From Halochromatium roseum (GTDB lineage: Bacteria; Pseudomonadota; Gammaproteobacteria; Chromatiales; Chromatiaceae): a DNA stretch of 62,923 nucleotides. Under the pieces are notes generated by a model. The model ran no database searches, had not been told where the DNA came from, and saw only the letters and a program-made list of their open reading frames with translations. Both the position numbers and the translations under genes were made by a program. Shown one piece after another: positions 30,045 to 37,886 of the stretch (positions within the stretch are counted from its first letter, which is position 1; every line of letters starts with the position of its first letter). The stretch lies in contig NZ_NHSH01000058.1 in NCBI RefSeq assembly GCF_016653315.1, positions 1 through 62,923 on the forward strand. Direction: 5' to 3'.

Positions 30045-30364
30045 TGCGCATCCTGACAACTGACATCGCGACGGTTATCGCGACGGTTATCGCGACGGTT
30101 ATCGCGACGGTTATCGCGACGCGCGCTCCGACGCGCGGCTGCGAGCATCAGGGCGCCGCCAATCCCAGCGCCGATGGCGGCTTCGGCCAGGGCCACATCA
30201 GGCGCGCCCAGGCGCGCCCAGACCAACGAGAGCCAAAGACCAAAGGCGATGAAGAGCATCACCGCATTACGCGGCTCTGGGCTGAGCACGGCCGCGGTTG
30301 CAAGGCCCAGTAAGGTCAACAGCAGGATGCTATCAAAGACGAAGAGTAGGAGGGACATGATCAC
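30041..30364 (-). CDS. DUF4040 (MbhD-like) antiporter subunit with RRDN-repeat tail
   Basis: Small three-helix subunit corresponding to the DUF4040 module of MrpA and to MbhD. Diagnostic residues are LSPEPRNAVM and RLGAPDVALAEAAIG, the latter forming a quinone/ion-path helix in related complexes. After the last helix the protein ends in four RRDN units plus RRDVSCQDAQ, encoded by a 12-bp DNA repeat. This strongly basic/acidic cytoplasmic tail is absent from usual homologues. Gene overlaps on both sides show it is integral to the operon. Confidence 0.9.
   Translation of the reverse strand: MIMSLLLFVFDSILLLTLLGLATAAVLSPEPRNAVMLFIAFGLWLSLVWARLGAPDVALAEAAIGAGIGGALMLAAARRSARRDNRRDNRRDNRRDNRRDVSCQDAQ
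30068..30115. repeat. 12-bp in-frame tandem repeat, four units
   Basis: gcgacggttatc is repeated four times without error. Read on the minus strand in the DUF4040 gene it encodes the RRDN units, so changes in copy number would keep the reading frame. Confidence 0.97.
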
Positions 30365-30672
30365 CTGTCCTGGCTGTTACCACGCAGGGCACACTGCGCG
30401 ATAAGATGAGCGCCCGTCGCGCCCGCGAGCAGCACCAGCCACCAGAGTAGCAAGAGCTTGATACCGTAGAAGAGGTTTGGGGCATGCGGTAGCAGCGCGA
30501 GCAAGATCAGGCCAAGGCCAAGGTTATCAGCCTTGGTGAGCGCGTGCAGGCGGGTGAAGATATCGGGCAGTCGTAGTACGCCGACAGTCCCCGCGATAAA
30601 GAAAAAGGCCCCCGCAAACCCAAACAGGATCGAATAGACGGAGATCACCAGATCAAGGGTTAGGCTATCCAT
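30361..30672 (-). CDS. mrpG: Mrp antiporter subunit G (MnhG)
   Basis: MrpG homologue of 103 residues with three membrane helices. The motif GTVGVLRLPDIFTRLHALTK near residues 28-47 is the family hallmark. Its stop overlaps the DUF4040 start by 4 bp and its start is 7 bp after mrpF. Confidence 0.93.
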   Translation of the reverse strand: MDSLTLDLVISVYSILFGFAGAFFFIAGTVGVLRLPDIFTRLHALTKADNLGLGLILLALLPHAPNLFYGIKLLLLWWLVLLAGATGAHLIAQCALRGNSQDR

Positions 30673-30679
30673 CTTGGGC

Positions 30680-30949
30680 TCAGGAGGGGTCTTGATCGAT
30701 CCGACGCCGCGTAAAAGCGGTGACCGAAACGGCTGCCAACAAAGCGAAGATCAGGCCGACATCGATCAGCGCTGGCATATCGAGCGCCGACGACAGCAGG
30801 ACCAGCACGCCGATACCAGAGGTACCGAGGAGCTGAGCGGCCATCATGCGATCGGCCGGGCTCGGGCCAATGATGATCCGCAGCAGACCTGCCGCCATGG
30901 TCACTAGCAGCAGCAGTGCGAGGCCGAGGAAGACTGCCGACATGTTCAT
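30680..30949 (-). CDS. mrpF: Mrp antiporter subunit F (MnhF)
   Basis: MrpF homologue of 89 residues with three membrane helices and the motif RIIIGPSPADRMMAAQLLGT typical of the family. It overlaps mrpE by 4 bp. The following Asp in DMPALIDVGLIFALLA is the conserved acidic residue of the third helix. Confidence 0.93.
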   Translation of the reverse strand: MNMSAVFLGLALLLLVTMAAGLLRIIIGPSPADRMMAAQLLGTSGIGVLVLLSSALDMPALIDVGLIFALLAAVSVTAFTRRRIDQDPS

Positions 30950-31476
30950 GAGGCCGTCAGCTTCCCTGGCTCAGCCTCAACGAAGAGCTGAGCGACCACC
31001 CGCTCGAGACGTTGCAGGCTCGGCGACAGATCGTGGCTGGCGTCCAGCGCATGGACTTCGATCTGGTCATTGACGAGATCGGCGCTCAGGGTTCCAGGAA
31101 GCAGGCTGATGCTGTCGAGGAAGACGACACGGGCAATCGGATTGGACAGGTGCATCTGGTAAGATTGGAACCCTGGATCAATGCGCAGCCGAGGCCGCAT
31201 CACACGGGAGGCCACATCAAGGCCTCCACGAACCGACTCGATCGCGAAGAAGGGGAGAAAACGGAGCAATCCGCCCAGCCTGAGACGCGATCGATACGGG
31301 GTGCGGTCAGCAGCATGGCGATCGCCCGTCAGGGTCATCGTGCTCCAAGTCGCGAACAGCAGTGCCGGCACCCCGATGATCCAGCTGCTTAGCTCAGGAC
31401 CCGCGATGACCAGCCACAGCACCGCGAGCGTGAGGAAGATGCGGATCGGCCGCAGCCACGCGAGGTGCCTACTCAT
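30946..31476 (-). CDS. mrpE: Mrp antiporter subunit E (MnhE)
   Basis: First gene of the operon. The 176-residue protein has two N-terminal membrane helices and a cytoplasmic C-terminal part with ESVRGGLDVASRVM and SLLPGTLSADLVND, characteristic of MrpE. The order E-F-G-DUF4040-B-C-D is the rearranged group of Mrp operons, not the A-to-G order of Bacillus. The promoter should lie in 31477-31672, which is shared with the divergent DUF2333 gene. Confidence 0.93.
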   Translation of the reverse strand: MSRHLAWLRPIRIFLTLAVLWLVIAGPELSSWIIGVPALLFATWSTMTLTGDRHAADRTPYRSRLRLGGLLRFLPFFAIESVRGGLDVASRVMRPRLRIDPGFQSYQMHLSNPIARVVFLDSISLLPGTLSADLVNDQIEVHALDASHDLSPSLQRLERVVAQLFVEAEPGKLTAS

Positions 31477-31672
31477 CTTGGTTTCTTCCCACTACTCGAT
31501 GGTACCCTATCCACTGTGCTTGCAAGGTTGGTCTACCGGGTTGGGTTTTTCAAGGGCATTGCTACGGGGAACAGTAAGCATTTTCGTGCTCGTTTTCAAT
31601 CTTGGTCTTCGGTAAGACATGAGCACAGTCCCCGTTTCTTTTCACACCCCTCAGGTCTAGGTACTTCTACGT

Positions 31673-32785
31673 ATGAATAGCAACAAGACTTCCGAGACGC
31701 CTGATTCGGCGTCCTCAACCGCACGGGAGGCGCCGGCTGCGTCGGCGTCGAAATCTGGGCGCAGTCCCATTCATCTCCTACTCGTTGGGGGTGTCGTTAT
31801 CCTGCTCGTCATCACCGGGCTTGGCATGTACTGGTCGGTGCAGCCGAAACCCTTTGACGTGATTGCGAACGCCAAGGAGCGCGCGGGTGAGGATGCGGTC
31901 ACCGGCAGCGGCCGCGAAGCCCTCGCCAAGCTTTCGGGTGACGTCTATGTGTCGACCGCGATTAGGGTGGCTGAGACCCTTCTGAAAAAGCCAGGCGGCT
32001 TTACCAGGAACGATGTGCTGCCCCCAGGGATCTTGATGGACAACATGCCTAACTGGGAGTATGGCGTGTTGACCGAACTGCGGGACACCGTCCGCGCGTT
32101 GCGCAATGATTTCAGCCGCTCGCAGAGCCAGTCGATCGAGAGCGACTATCTAAAGAACGCAGACTCTGACTTCGCCTTCAGCTCCAATGCCTGGATCTTG
32201 CCCTCCTCCGAGGAGATGTATCGTGATGGCGCCAAGCAGCTGGAGGGCTATCTCGCCGCCCTCATGAAAAAAGATAGCAACGCGGGCTTCTTCGCGCGCG
32301 CCGACAATCTGCGTGCTTACCTGATGGTTATCGAGAAACGGCTTGGTAGCTTTGGCCAACAGTTGGCGGCGAGCGTTGCCGATCCCGCGCTGGCCTCAAC
32401 CCTCGAGGGCAAGGAAGCTGAAATGGCCGGTAACATGAACGCACCCCAGAGTGGCGTTGTGGCACCGGTCGTGCTCGACCGCACACCCTGGACCCAGATC
32501 GACGATGTCTTCTACCAGGCACGCGGTTATAGCTGGGCTTTGCTGCACATGATGCAAGCGATCGAGATCGAGTTCCGCAAGGTATTGGAAGACAAGAATG
32601 CCGAGGTCTCGATGCAACAGATCATTCGTGAGCTCGAGAAAGCGACGGTGCGCAAATACAGCCCCATGGTACTGAACGGCCACGGCTTTGGCGTGCTCGC
32701 CAATCACTCACTCATTCTGGCGTCCTATATGGGGCGTGCCAATGCGGCAATCATTGATCTGCGGACGCTCCTGGAGCGCGGCTGA
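31673..32785 (+). CDS. DUF2333 family membrane-anchored protein
   Basis: Function unknown. The 370 residues have a Ser/Ala-rich cytoplasmic tail, one membrane helix (about 35-58) and a large presumably periplasmic domain matching DUF2333 of Gammaproteobacteria (motifs GGFTRNDVLPPGILMDNMP, WILPSSEEMYRDGAKQL and RDTVRALRNDFSRSQS). The start has a poor ribosome site. It faces mrpE across a shared promoter region and ends at a bidirectional hairpin with fccB. Confidence 0.85.
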   Translation: MNSNKTSETPDSASSTAREAPAASASKSGRSPIHLLLVGGVVILLVITGLGMYWSVQPKPFDVIANAKERAGEDAVTGSGREALAKLSGDVYVSTAIRVAETLLKKPGGFTRNDVLPPGILMDNMPNWEYGVLTELRDTVRALRNDFSRSQSQSIESDYLKNADSDFAFSSNAWILPSSEEMYRDGAKQLEGYLAALMKKDSNAGFFARADNLRAYLMVIEKRLGSFGQQLAASVADPALASTLEGKEAEMAGNMNAPQSGVVAPVVLDRTPWTQIDDVFYQARGYSWALLHMMQAIEIEFRKVLEDKNAEVSMQQIIRELEKATVRKYSPMVLNGHGFGVLANHSLILASYMGRANAAIIDLRTLLERG

Positions 32786-32822
32786 TCCATCCTCGAAACC
32801 CACAGGGTCGAGGGTGGCCTGA

Positions 32823-32853
32823 GCAAACAAGGGGCCTCTGGCCCCTTGTTTGC
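32823..32853. terminator. Hairpin between DUF2333 and fccB
   Basis: gcaaacaaggggcc and its exact complement form a 14-bp stem with a three-base loop (tct). It lies between two convergent genes and should act on both strands; the arms end in ttgtttgc without a long U tract. Confidence 0.8.
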
Positions 32854-32908
32854 GTCTTCAGTGAGTGTCAGGGATGGATTGGCTCAGCCGAATCCTTTCG
32901 CGCCGCGT

Positions 32909-34204
32909 TCAGGTCCCGAATGAATCGGCGACGATGTTGTTGTACCAGCTGTAGGCGTACTGGACCTCGCGCTTGAGGGCGAAATCAGGCGCATCCGAAG
33001 GTGTCAGACCACCGGAACCCTCGACACTATCGATGACCGAGCCATCCTCGCTGAGCCGATAGACGGCGGCCACCGAGATGCCATAGTCCTTGCCGATGAT
33101 CGAGTAGCAGGTGTTGACGTAGGCCGGGATGCCGGGCTCCTTGTCGTTGAGCAGTGCGATCACCGCGGCCGCGGCAACCTTGGCTTGGCTGTTCGCGGAG
33201 TAACCCGATTTTGGCATCTTGGTCGCGATGCAGGCATCACCGATCACATGGATGCCCTCGTGCAGGGTCGACTCGAAGGTCTTCATGTCGACCGGGCACC
33301 AGCCGCTGTCATCCGCTAGGCCGGCATCGAGTGCGATCTGGCCTGCAGCCTGAGGGGGAATGATATTGATGACCGCGCCTTCGATCTCGTCGCCGAAGCT
33401 GGTTTCAACCGTCATCGCGTCGGCATCGACGGCGACCACGGCAGAGTCGGGGCCGGCCAGCCATTCGATCATCGCGTTCTCGGTGCCATAGCCATAGAGT
33501 TTCTCCCAACCCTGGGTGAACAGGCCCTGCTTTGAAAAGACCTGTTTGGTGTCGAGGATCATGACCTTCGACTTCGGCTTGTTCTCCTTCAGGTACATCG
33601 CGATCTGACTCGCGCGCTCATATGGGCCTGGCGGGCAGCGGAAGGGGTTCGCGGGTGCTGAGATGAGCACCACGCCGCCATCGTCCATGGCCTCGAGCTG
33701 GCTGCGCAGGATGCGGGTCTGCTCGCCGGCCTTCCAGGCGTGCGGCAGCTTCTCGGCGACCTCGGCGCTGTAGCCCTCGATCTTGTCGTAGAGCATCGAA
33801 ACGCCAGGGGCAACGATTGCGCGGTCGTAGGCAAGCTCCTGGCCACCTGCGGTCTTGACCACCTTCTTTTCGGGATCGATGGCAGTCGCCTTGTCGAAGA
33901 CGACATTGATGCCGAGCGCTTTGATGGCATCGTAGCCGACCTGGATCGACTCGATCTTGCGCGCGCCGCTGATGACCTCGTTGCTCATGTAGCAGGTGTA
34001 ATAGGTTTCGTTCGGCTCGACGATGGTGACCTCGATGCTCTCGTCGGCCAGCTTGAGGTAACGGGCTGCGGTGGCGCCACCGGTGCCACCACCAACGATG
34101 ACCACCTTCTTCCCCTGAGCACGGGCGATATGCGGAAATCCGAACGCACTGACCGCCGCGACAGCGCCAGTGGTCTTGACGAAATCTCGTCTATTCATGG
34201 TCAT
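32909..34204 (-). CDS. fccB: Flavocytochrome c sulfide dehydrogenase, flavoprotein subunit
   Basis: FccB oxidises sulfide at an FAD site in the periplasm and passes electrons to the haems of FccA. A Tat signal (NRRDFVK, then a hydrophobic run to IARA) precedes the dinucleotide motif [14 protein letters not shown]. Cys71 in [10 protein letters not shown] is the FAD-linking cysteine. Cys190 ([12 protein letters not shown]) and Cys366 (VNTCYSI) are the active-site disulfide. With a 29-residue signal these become 42, 161 and 337, the numbers known for Allochromatium. ATG at 34204 has AGGAG nine bases upstream; GTG 34210 and ATG 34198 are alternatives. fccA ends just before the start. Confidence 0.96.
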   Translation of the reverse strand: MTMNRRDFVKTTGAVAAVSAFGFPHIARAQGKKVVIVGGGTGGATAARYLKLADESIEVTIVEPNETYYTCYMSNEVISGARKIESIQVGYDAIKALGINVVFDKATAIDPEKKVVKTAGGQELAYDRAIVAPGVSMLYDKIEGYSAEVAEKLPHAWKAGEQTRILRSQLEAMDDGGVVLISAPANPFRCPPGPYERASQIAMYLKENKPKSKVMILDTKQVFSKQGLFTQGWEKLYGYGTENAMIEWLAGPDSAVVAVDADAMTVETSFGDEIEGAVINIIPPQAAGQIALDAGLADDSGWCPVDMKTFESTLHEGIHVIGDACIATKMPKSGYSANSQAKVAAAAVIALLNDKEPGIPAYVNTCYSIIGKDYGISVAAVYRLSEDGSVIDSVEGSGGLTPSDAPDFALKREVQYAYSWYNNIVADSFGT

Positions 34205-34210
34205 CTGCAC

Positions 34211-34831
34211 TCACTCCTGCTTATAGTCTTGCTGGCTGGCGTAGTAGGCGTAGAGGGCATCCAGTGACTTGTCACCCTGCTCTTCGATCATCTGCTCAAG
34301 CTTGCGGCCCATCTTCTTCGGCAGCATCCGGCGCTCTTCCATGAAGTCTTCCATCGCGTACTGGAGGTAGGGGGTCCATTGGCCGGCCAGGATGATGTAA
34401 TCCTCGACATCGGCGAGCGCCTTGCCGCCTTCTTCGTGGCAGTTAGAGCAGAACTTCTCGTGGTAGGCCTCGCCGTCGGCGACGAGGGCTTCGTCAAAGT
34501 CTTGCTTAACGGGTACAAATGGCTGTTCCTTGAGATACTCGCCCATCTCGATGAACTCGTCTTCGGTGTAGCCGCGCGCGATCCGGCCCATGATGGTCGA
34601 GTAGGTGTCGCCGCTCTGGAATGCGAGCATCATGTCGACGAACACCAGTGGGTCCATGCCGGCGATACTGGGCGAGGCGGGGCCGACGCTATTGCCGTTG
34701 GTGCCGTGGCAGCCAGCGCAAGTGTCGACCAGCATCTTGCCACTGGCGATCTCTGCGGCAAAGGCACCGGACGACAGGCCGAGGGCAAGCGCCCCGCCTG
34801 CAAGAGCCAGCTTGAGTGATTTCTTGGCCAT
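34211..34831 (-). CDS. fccA: Flavocytochrome c sulfide dehydrogenase, dihaem cytochrome subunit
   Basis: Periplasmic dihaem cytochrome c of 206 residues that accepts electrons from FccB. A Sec signal peptide ends near SGAFA-AE. Haem sites are CAGCH (38-42) and CSNCH (128-132). [21 protein letters not shown] after the first haem domain is family-typical. The start at 34831 follows a strong aggagg site; the open frame to 34927 is not coding. It lies 123 bp downstream of the ankyrin gene and directly before fccB, the usual A-B order. Confidence 0.95.
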   Translation of the reverse strand: MAKKSLKLALAGGALALGLSSGAFAAEIASGKMLVDTCAGCHGTNGNSVGPASPSIAGMDPLVFVDMMLAFQSGDTYSTIMGRIARGYTEDEFIEMGEYLKEQPFVPVKQDFDEALVADGEAYHEKFCSNCHEEGGKALADVEDYIILAGQWTPYLQYAMEDFMEERRMLPKKMGRKLEQMIEEQGDKSLDALYAYYASQQDYKQE

Positions 34832-34954
34832 GCTTCCTCCTATGGGGATTTGCGAGCTTGGGTACGGAGCAAGGTCCCCCGTCCCGGTATGCACAAACGC
34901 GGCCCCTGGTCGCCGCGTCATGCGCATGGGGTTCGAGGCGAGCCGGTTGTGCGG

Positions 34955-35899
34955 TCATGGCTGCCTCATGAAATCGATTGCCTCTGTGTTGTCGCTGGCA
35001 CGCGCGAGGTCGGCGGCGGTGTGACCCTGCGCATTGGTCAGCGCTGGGTTGGCCTGATGCTCGAGCAGCGGGCGAATCATCGCGTTGTGATGGCTGCTGA
35101 CGGCCTCCATCAGCGCCGAAGTGCCGTCGTTGTCTTGCAGATTTGGATCGGCGCCCTGCGCCAACAGCGTGTTGGTGATCTCGCTGAAGCCGTGGCTGAC
35201 CGACCACATCAGGGCGGTGGCGCCCAACTCGTCGCGGGCGTTCAGATCGGCACCGAGCCCGATCAGCGTCTTCACCACCTCGGGATGGCCGTTGTCGGCG
35301 GCGATGATCAGCGCCGTCGCGCCCTCATGGTCACGCGCATCGATCGCGGCGCCATGCTGCGCCAGCAGGGCGACGACCTCGGGGTAGCCCTTGGCGGCGG
35401 CTTGCATCAACGCGGTGCGCCCGTCCTTGTCGGCGGCCTTGGGGTCGGCGCCGCGAAACAGCAGTTGCTCGACGATCTCGCGCAGGCCATAGCGGGCGCT
35501 GATCATCAGCGCATCCCAGCCAGCGCGGGTGCGATCGTGGACATGGGCGCCACGCTCGATGAGCAAGGCGCTGATGCCATAATGGCCATTCTCGGCGGCG
35601 AAGGTGAGCGCGCTGCAGCCGGCGACCGTGCGGGCATTGACATCAGCGCCGCGCGATAGCAGCAGCGCGACGGTCTCCAGGTTGCCACCCTCGACCGCAT
35701 CCATCAGTGCGGTCTTGCCGAAGGTACTACTGGAGTTGACATCGGCACCCTGGTCGAGGAGTGCGGCTACGGATTCGGTATCGCCGATCATCGCGGCCAG
35801 CCGCATCTCGCGATCGAGATCGGCAGCGCCGGCCAAGGCTGGCGCGGCCAGGATCAACAGGCTAACGAAGGCCAGTAGAAACGAGCGCTGAGTGTTCAT
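34955..35899 (-). CDS. Secreted ankyrin-repeat protein
   Basis: The 314 residues begin with a Sec signal peptide (hydrophobic [18 protein letters not shown], cleavage near AGA-AD) followed by about nine ankyrin repeats that fill the rest of the protein, each with the G-x-TAL turn (for example [51 protein letters not shown]). There is no enzyme domain, so the role is probably protein binding in the periplasm. Its location between a tetrahaem cytochrome gene and fccAB, all on one strand with short gaps, suggests a role in assembling or docking the sulfide-oxidising chain. That role is inference. Confidence 0.9.
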   Translation of the reverse strand: MNTQRSFLLAFVSLLILAAPALAGAADLDREMRLAAMIGDTESVAALLDQGADVNSSSTFGKTALMDAVEGGNLETVALLLSRGADVNARTVAGCSALTFAAENGHYGISALLIERGAHVHDRTRAGWDALMISARYGLREIVEQLLFRGADPKAADKDGRTALMQAAAKGYPEVVALLAQHGAAIDARDHEGATALIIAADNGHPEVVKTLIGLGADLNARDELGATALMWSVSHGFSEITNTLLAQGADPNLQDNDGTSALMEAVSSHHNAMIRPLLEHQANPALTNAQGHTAADLARASDNTEAIDFMRQP

Positions 35900-35949
35900 C
35901 GTCGGATGCCTCGCTGCGGATGACCGTGCACTCGATGACTGTCCATGGA

Positions 35950-36522
35950 TCAGTCATCCCGGGGTGGTAGTGGCTCGTAGTGGGCGATGCCTTTGTGGCA
36001 ATCGATGCACGTCTTGCCACGCTCCTCGGCGCTCGCATGGCGGCTGCGCGCCGAGCGACCTTGTTCAGAGAGGTCCATGTCCTCGTAGTCATGGCAGCTG
36101 CGGCACTCGCGGGAGTCCGTTCGCTCCATCTTCGCCCAGACTCGAGAGGCCATGTCCCAGCGATGTGCTTCGTACTTTTCCGGGGTATCGATGGTGCCGG
36201 CGAGTTCGTGATAGACATCCTTCATCGCGACAACCTTCGCGATCATCTTCGGCACGAAGGGTTTCGGCACGTGGCAGTCGGCGCAGCTGGTCTGGACGCC
36301 CGATTGATTCTTGAAGTGCAGACTCTCTTTATATTCTTCGTAGGGGATCTGCAGGGAGTGGCAGGAGACGCAAAACTCCGTTTCGTTGGTATAGGCGATG
36401 CCGGCATTGAACAGTCCAGCAAAGCCGATGCCGGCAATAAAGAGGACGCTGACGAGCAGAATTCCCACGCGCTGACCGCGCTTTGGGGGGCTTTCAGCGT
36501 TCTGCCCTTTGGAGGTAGGCAT
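35950..36522 (-). CDS. NapC/NirT-type membrane tetrahaem cytochrome c
   Basis: The protein has a basic N-terminus, one membrane anchor (about residues 19-42) and four CXXCH haem sites at Cys51, Cys80, Cys140 and Cys172, followed by a short tail. This is the NapC/NirT/NrfH architecture that exchanges electrons between the quinone pool and periplasmic partners. Length of 190 residues is normal. It is the first gene of the block cytochrome-ankyrin-fccA-fccB, each gap 50-123 bp. No nitrate, nitrite or TMAO reductase gene is in the window, so FCSD is the visible candidate partner. Confidence 0.92.
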   Translation of the reverse strand: MPTSKGQNAESPPKRGQRVGILLVSVLFIAGIGFAGLFNAGIAYTNETEFCVSCHSLQIPYEEYKESLHFKNQSGVQTSCADCHVPKPFVPKMIAKVVAMKDVYHELAGTIDTPEKYEAHRWDMASRVWAKMERTDSRECRSCHDYEDMDLSEQGRSARSRHASAEERGKTCIDCHKGIAHYEPLPPRDD

Positions 36523-36754
36523 GACAACCCTCGCGACAATGGTAATCGTATGGCCTGAAGAGCCAGGCTGAGTCAGCCCGGATCAGCTAGCGTGTTTAGG
36601 CCCGTGGAGCCGGTCTCGTGAAGAGCCGAGTCCGTTATCGTTGCTTTTCTGAAGGCGGATACTACGGTAACGCCCCGAGTATTGCCAAGTGGTTGCGTCA
36701 GCCTCGATCGGGCCTTCCTTCCTGGCTCCGGAGCGTCATGGCTCACGCATCGGT

Positions 36755-37015
36755 CTATTTTGATTGTGGCGAATGCCAGAGTCTGAGCGCGTTGCGCAGT
36801 CCGGTACGCTCAAACTGTGAGCGCGAGATACCTTGACGTCGAACCGTCTCGAGCATGTGGTCGATCTGCTGTTCGGCCTTGAGCCAATCGTCGGTTGCGT
36901 TGCCAGCCACGAATCCGCGATGTTCGGCGAGATAGTAGGCGGCGACCGCGACCATCTCGCTGCGCTCGTCGGCGGTTGCGACCATCGGCACCTGATCTTG
37001 TCTGTGGTCGATCAT
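36755..37015 (-). CDS. DUF2934 family protein
   Basis: Small soluble protein of about 86 residues matching DUF2934: VAVAAYYLAEHRGF and DDWLKAEQQIDHML are the two conserved segments. Function is unknown. An in-frame reading frame extends to 37102, but the shorter form fits the family length better. It stands alone between the cytochrome block and the DUF2760/Hsp70 pair. Confidence 0.6.
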   Translation of the reverse strand: MIDHRQDQVPMVATADERSEMVAVAAYYLAEHRGFVAGNATDDWLKAEQQIDHMLETVRRQGISRSQFERTGLRNALRLWHSPQSK

Positions 37016-37184
37016 CTGGCGCTGCGCTCCCAGGTACAGCTGCGGAAGATGGGAGTTTGAGGCCGGATTATGCCAGTCTAAAGAGCCGCATCGGGCAATC
37101 ACGGATGATGTACATCAAGCTGGCGCGGTACTATGGCGTTTTGACGATGATTGATCTTAATCGCCCGAGAAGAGGACCGTTCAG

Positions 37185-37886
37185 ATGACCGATCAGAAGC
37201 CGTCGCTGTTGCAGCGGCTGCAACCACTGTCGCAGCGGCTAAAACCGCTGATGCAGCAAGCCAAGCGATTGTCTATAAAGGGCTGGGCCTTGGCGCGCCA
37301 CTGGTTTGGTATTGCCGCGCGCGAGACCTGGATTGTGCTGAAGCGGTTGCCGATTGCGTCCTACAGCTTTGCTCGGGCCATGGCCGATGCCAATTACGCA
37401 CAGCGACTCACCGATCTGTACATCGATCGTGCATCGAGCCTTCCCGCTGCTGCCGCCGCGAAGCAGCCGACGCCCGCGCCACTGCCGGCGGCCGTGTTGC
37501 AGGAGGCGGGCCCGGATTCAGCGCTGGTGCTGCTTTCGCTGTTGCAGAAGGAGGGTCGGTTCCTCGACTTCCTGCAAGAGGAGGTCTCGAGCTACGGGGA
37601 TCACGAGGTGGGCGCTGCGGCGCGGGTAGTGCACGAAGGGTGCCAACGCGTCCTCAACGATCACCTTAGCATCGCCCCGGTGCGTCCTGAGGCCGAGGGC
37701 AGCACGGTGACTCTGAACAAGGGTTTTGATCCTGCTGCCGAGCGGCCGACGGGCCAGGTGATTGGCGAGCCGCCGTTCACCGGTGCCTTGGTCCATCGCG
37801 GCTGGCGTGCCGTTGAGGTGCGTCTGCCGCAGGTAGCAAGTAGTCATGACGTGAGAATCCTGGCACCTGCGGAGGTGGAGCTGTGA
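37185..37886 (+). CDS. DUF2760 domain-containing protein
   Basis: The 233-residue protein has a basic Gln/Leu-rich N-terminus and a C-terminal DUF2760 domain (from LQEAGPDSALVLLSLLQKEG, about residue 105, to VRILAPAEVEL). No membrane segment is clear. The domain is known mainly as the upstream neighbour of an atypical Hsp70, and here its stop overlaps the Hsp70 start by 4 bp. It is therefore likely a dedicated partner or adaptor of that chaperone. Confidence 0.87.
   Translation: MTDQKPSLLQRLQPLSQRLKPLMQQAKRLSIKGWALARHWFGIAARETWIVLKRLPIASYSFARAMADANYAQRLTDLYIDRASSLPAAAAAKQPTPAPLPAAVLQEAGPDSALVLLSLLQKEGRFLDFLQEEVSSYGDHEVGAAARVVHEGCQRVLNDHLSIAPVRPEAEGSTVTLNKGFDPAAERPTGQVIGEPPFTGALVHRGWRAVEVRLPQVASSHDVRILAPAEVEL

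Noticed and set aside
22224-31476. Respiratory complex I or membrane hydrogenase operon
   Set aside because: Only the membrane antiporter-type subunits are present; no NuoB/C/D/G-like or NiFe subunits, while MrpE, MrpF and MrpG are clear.
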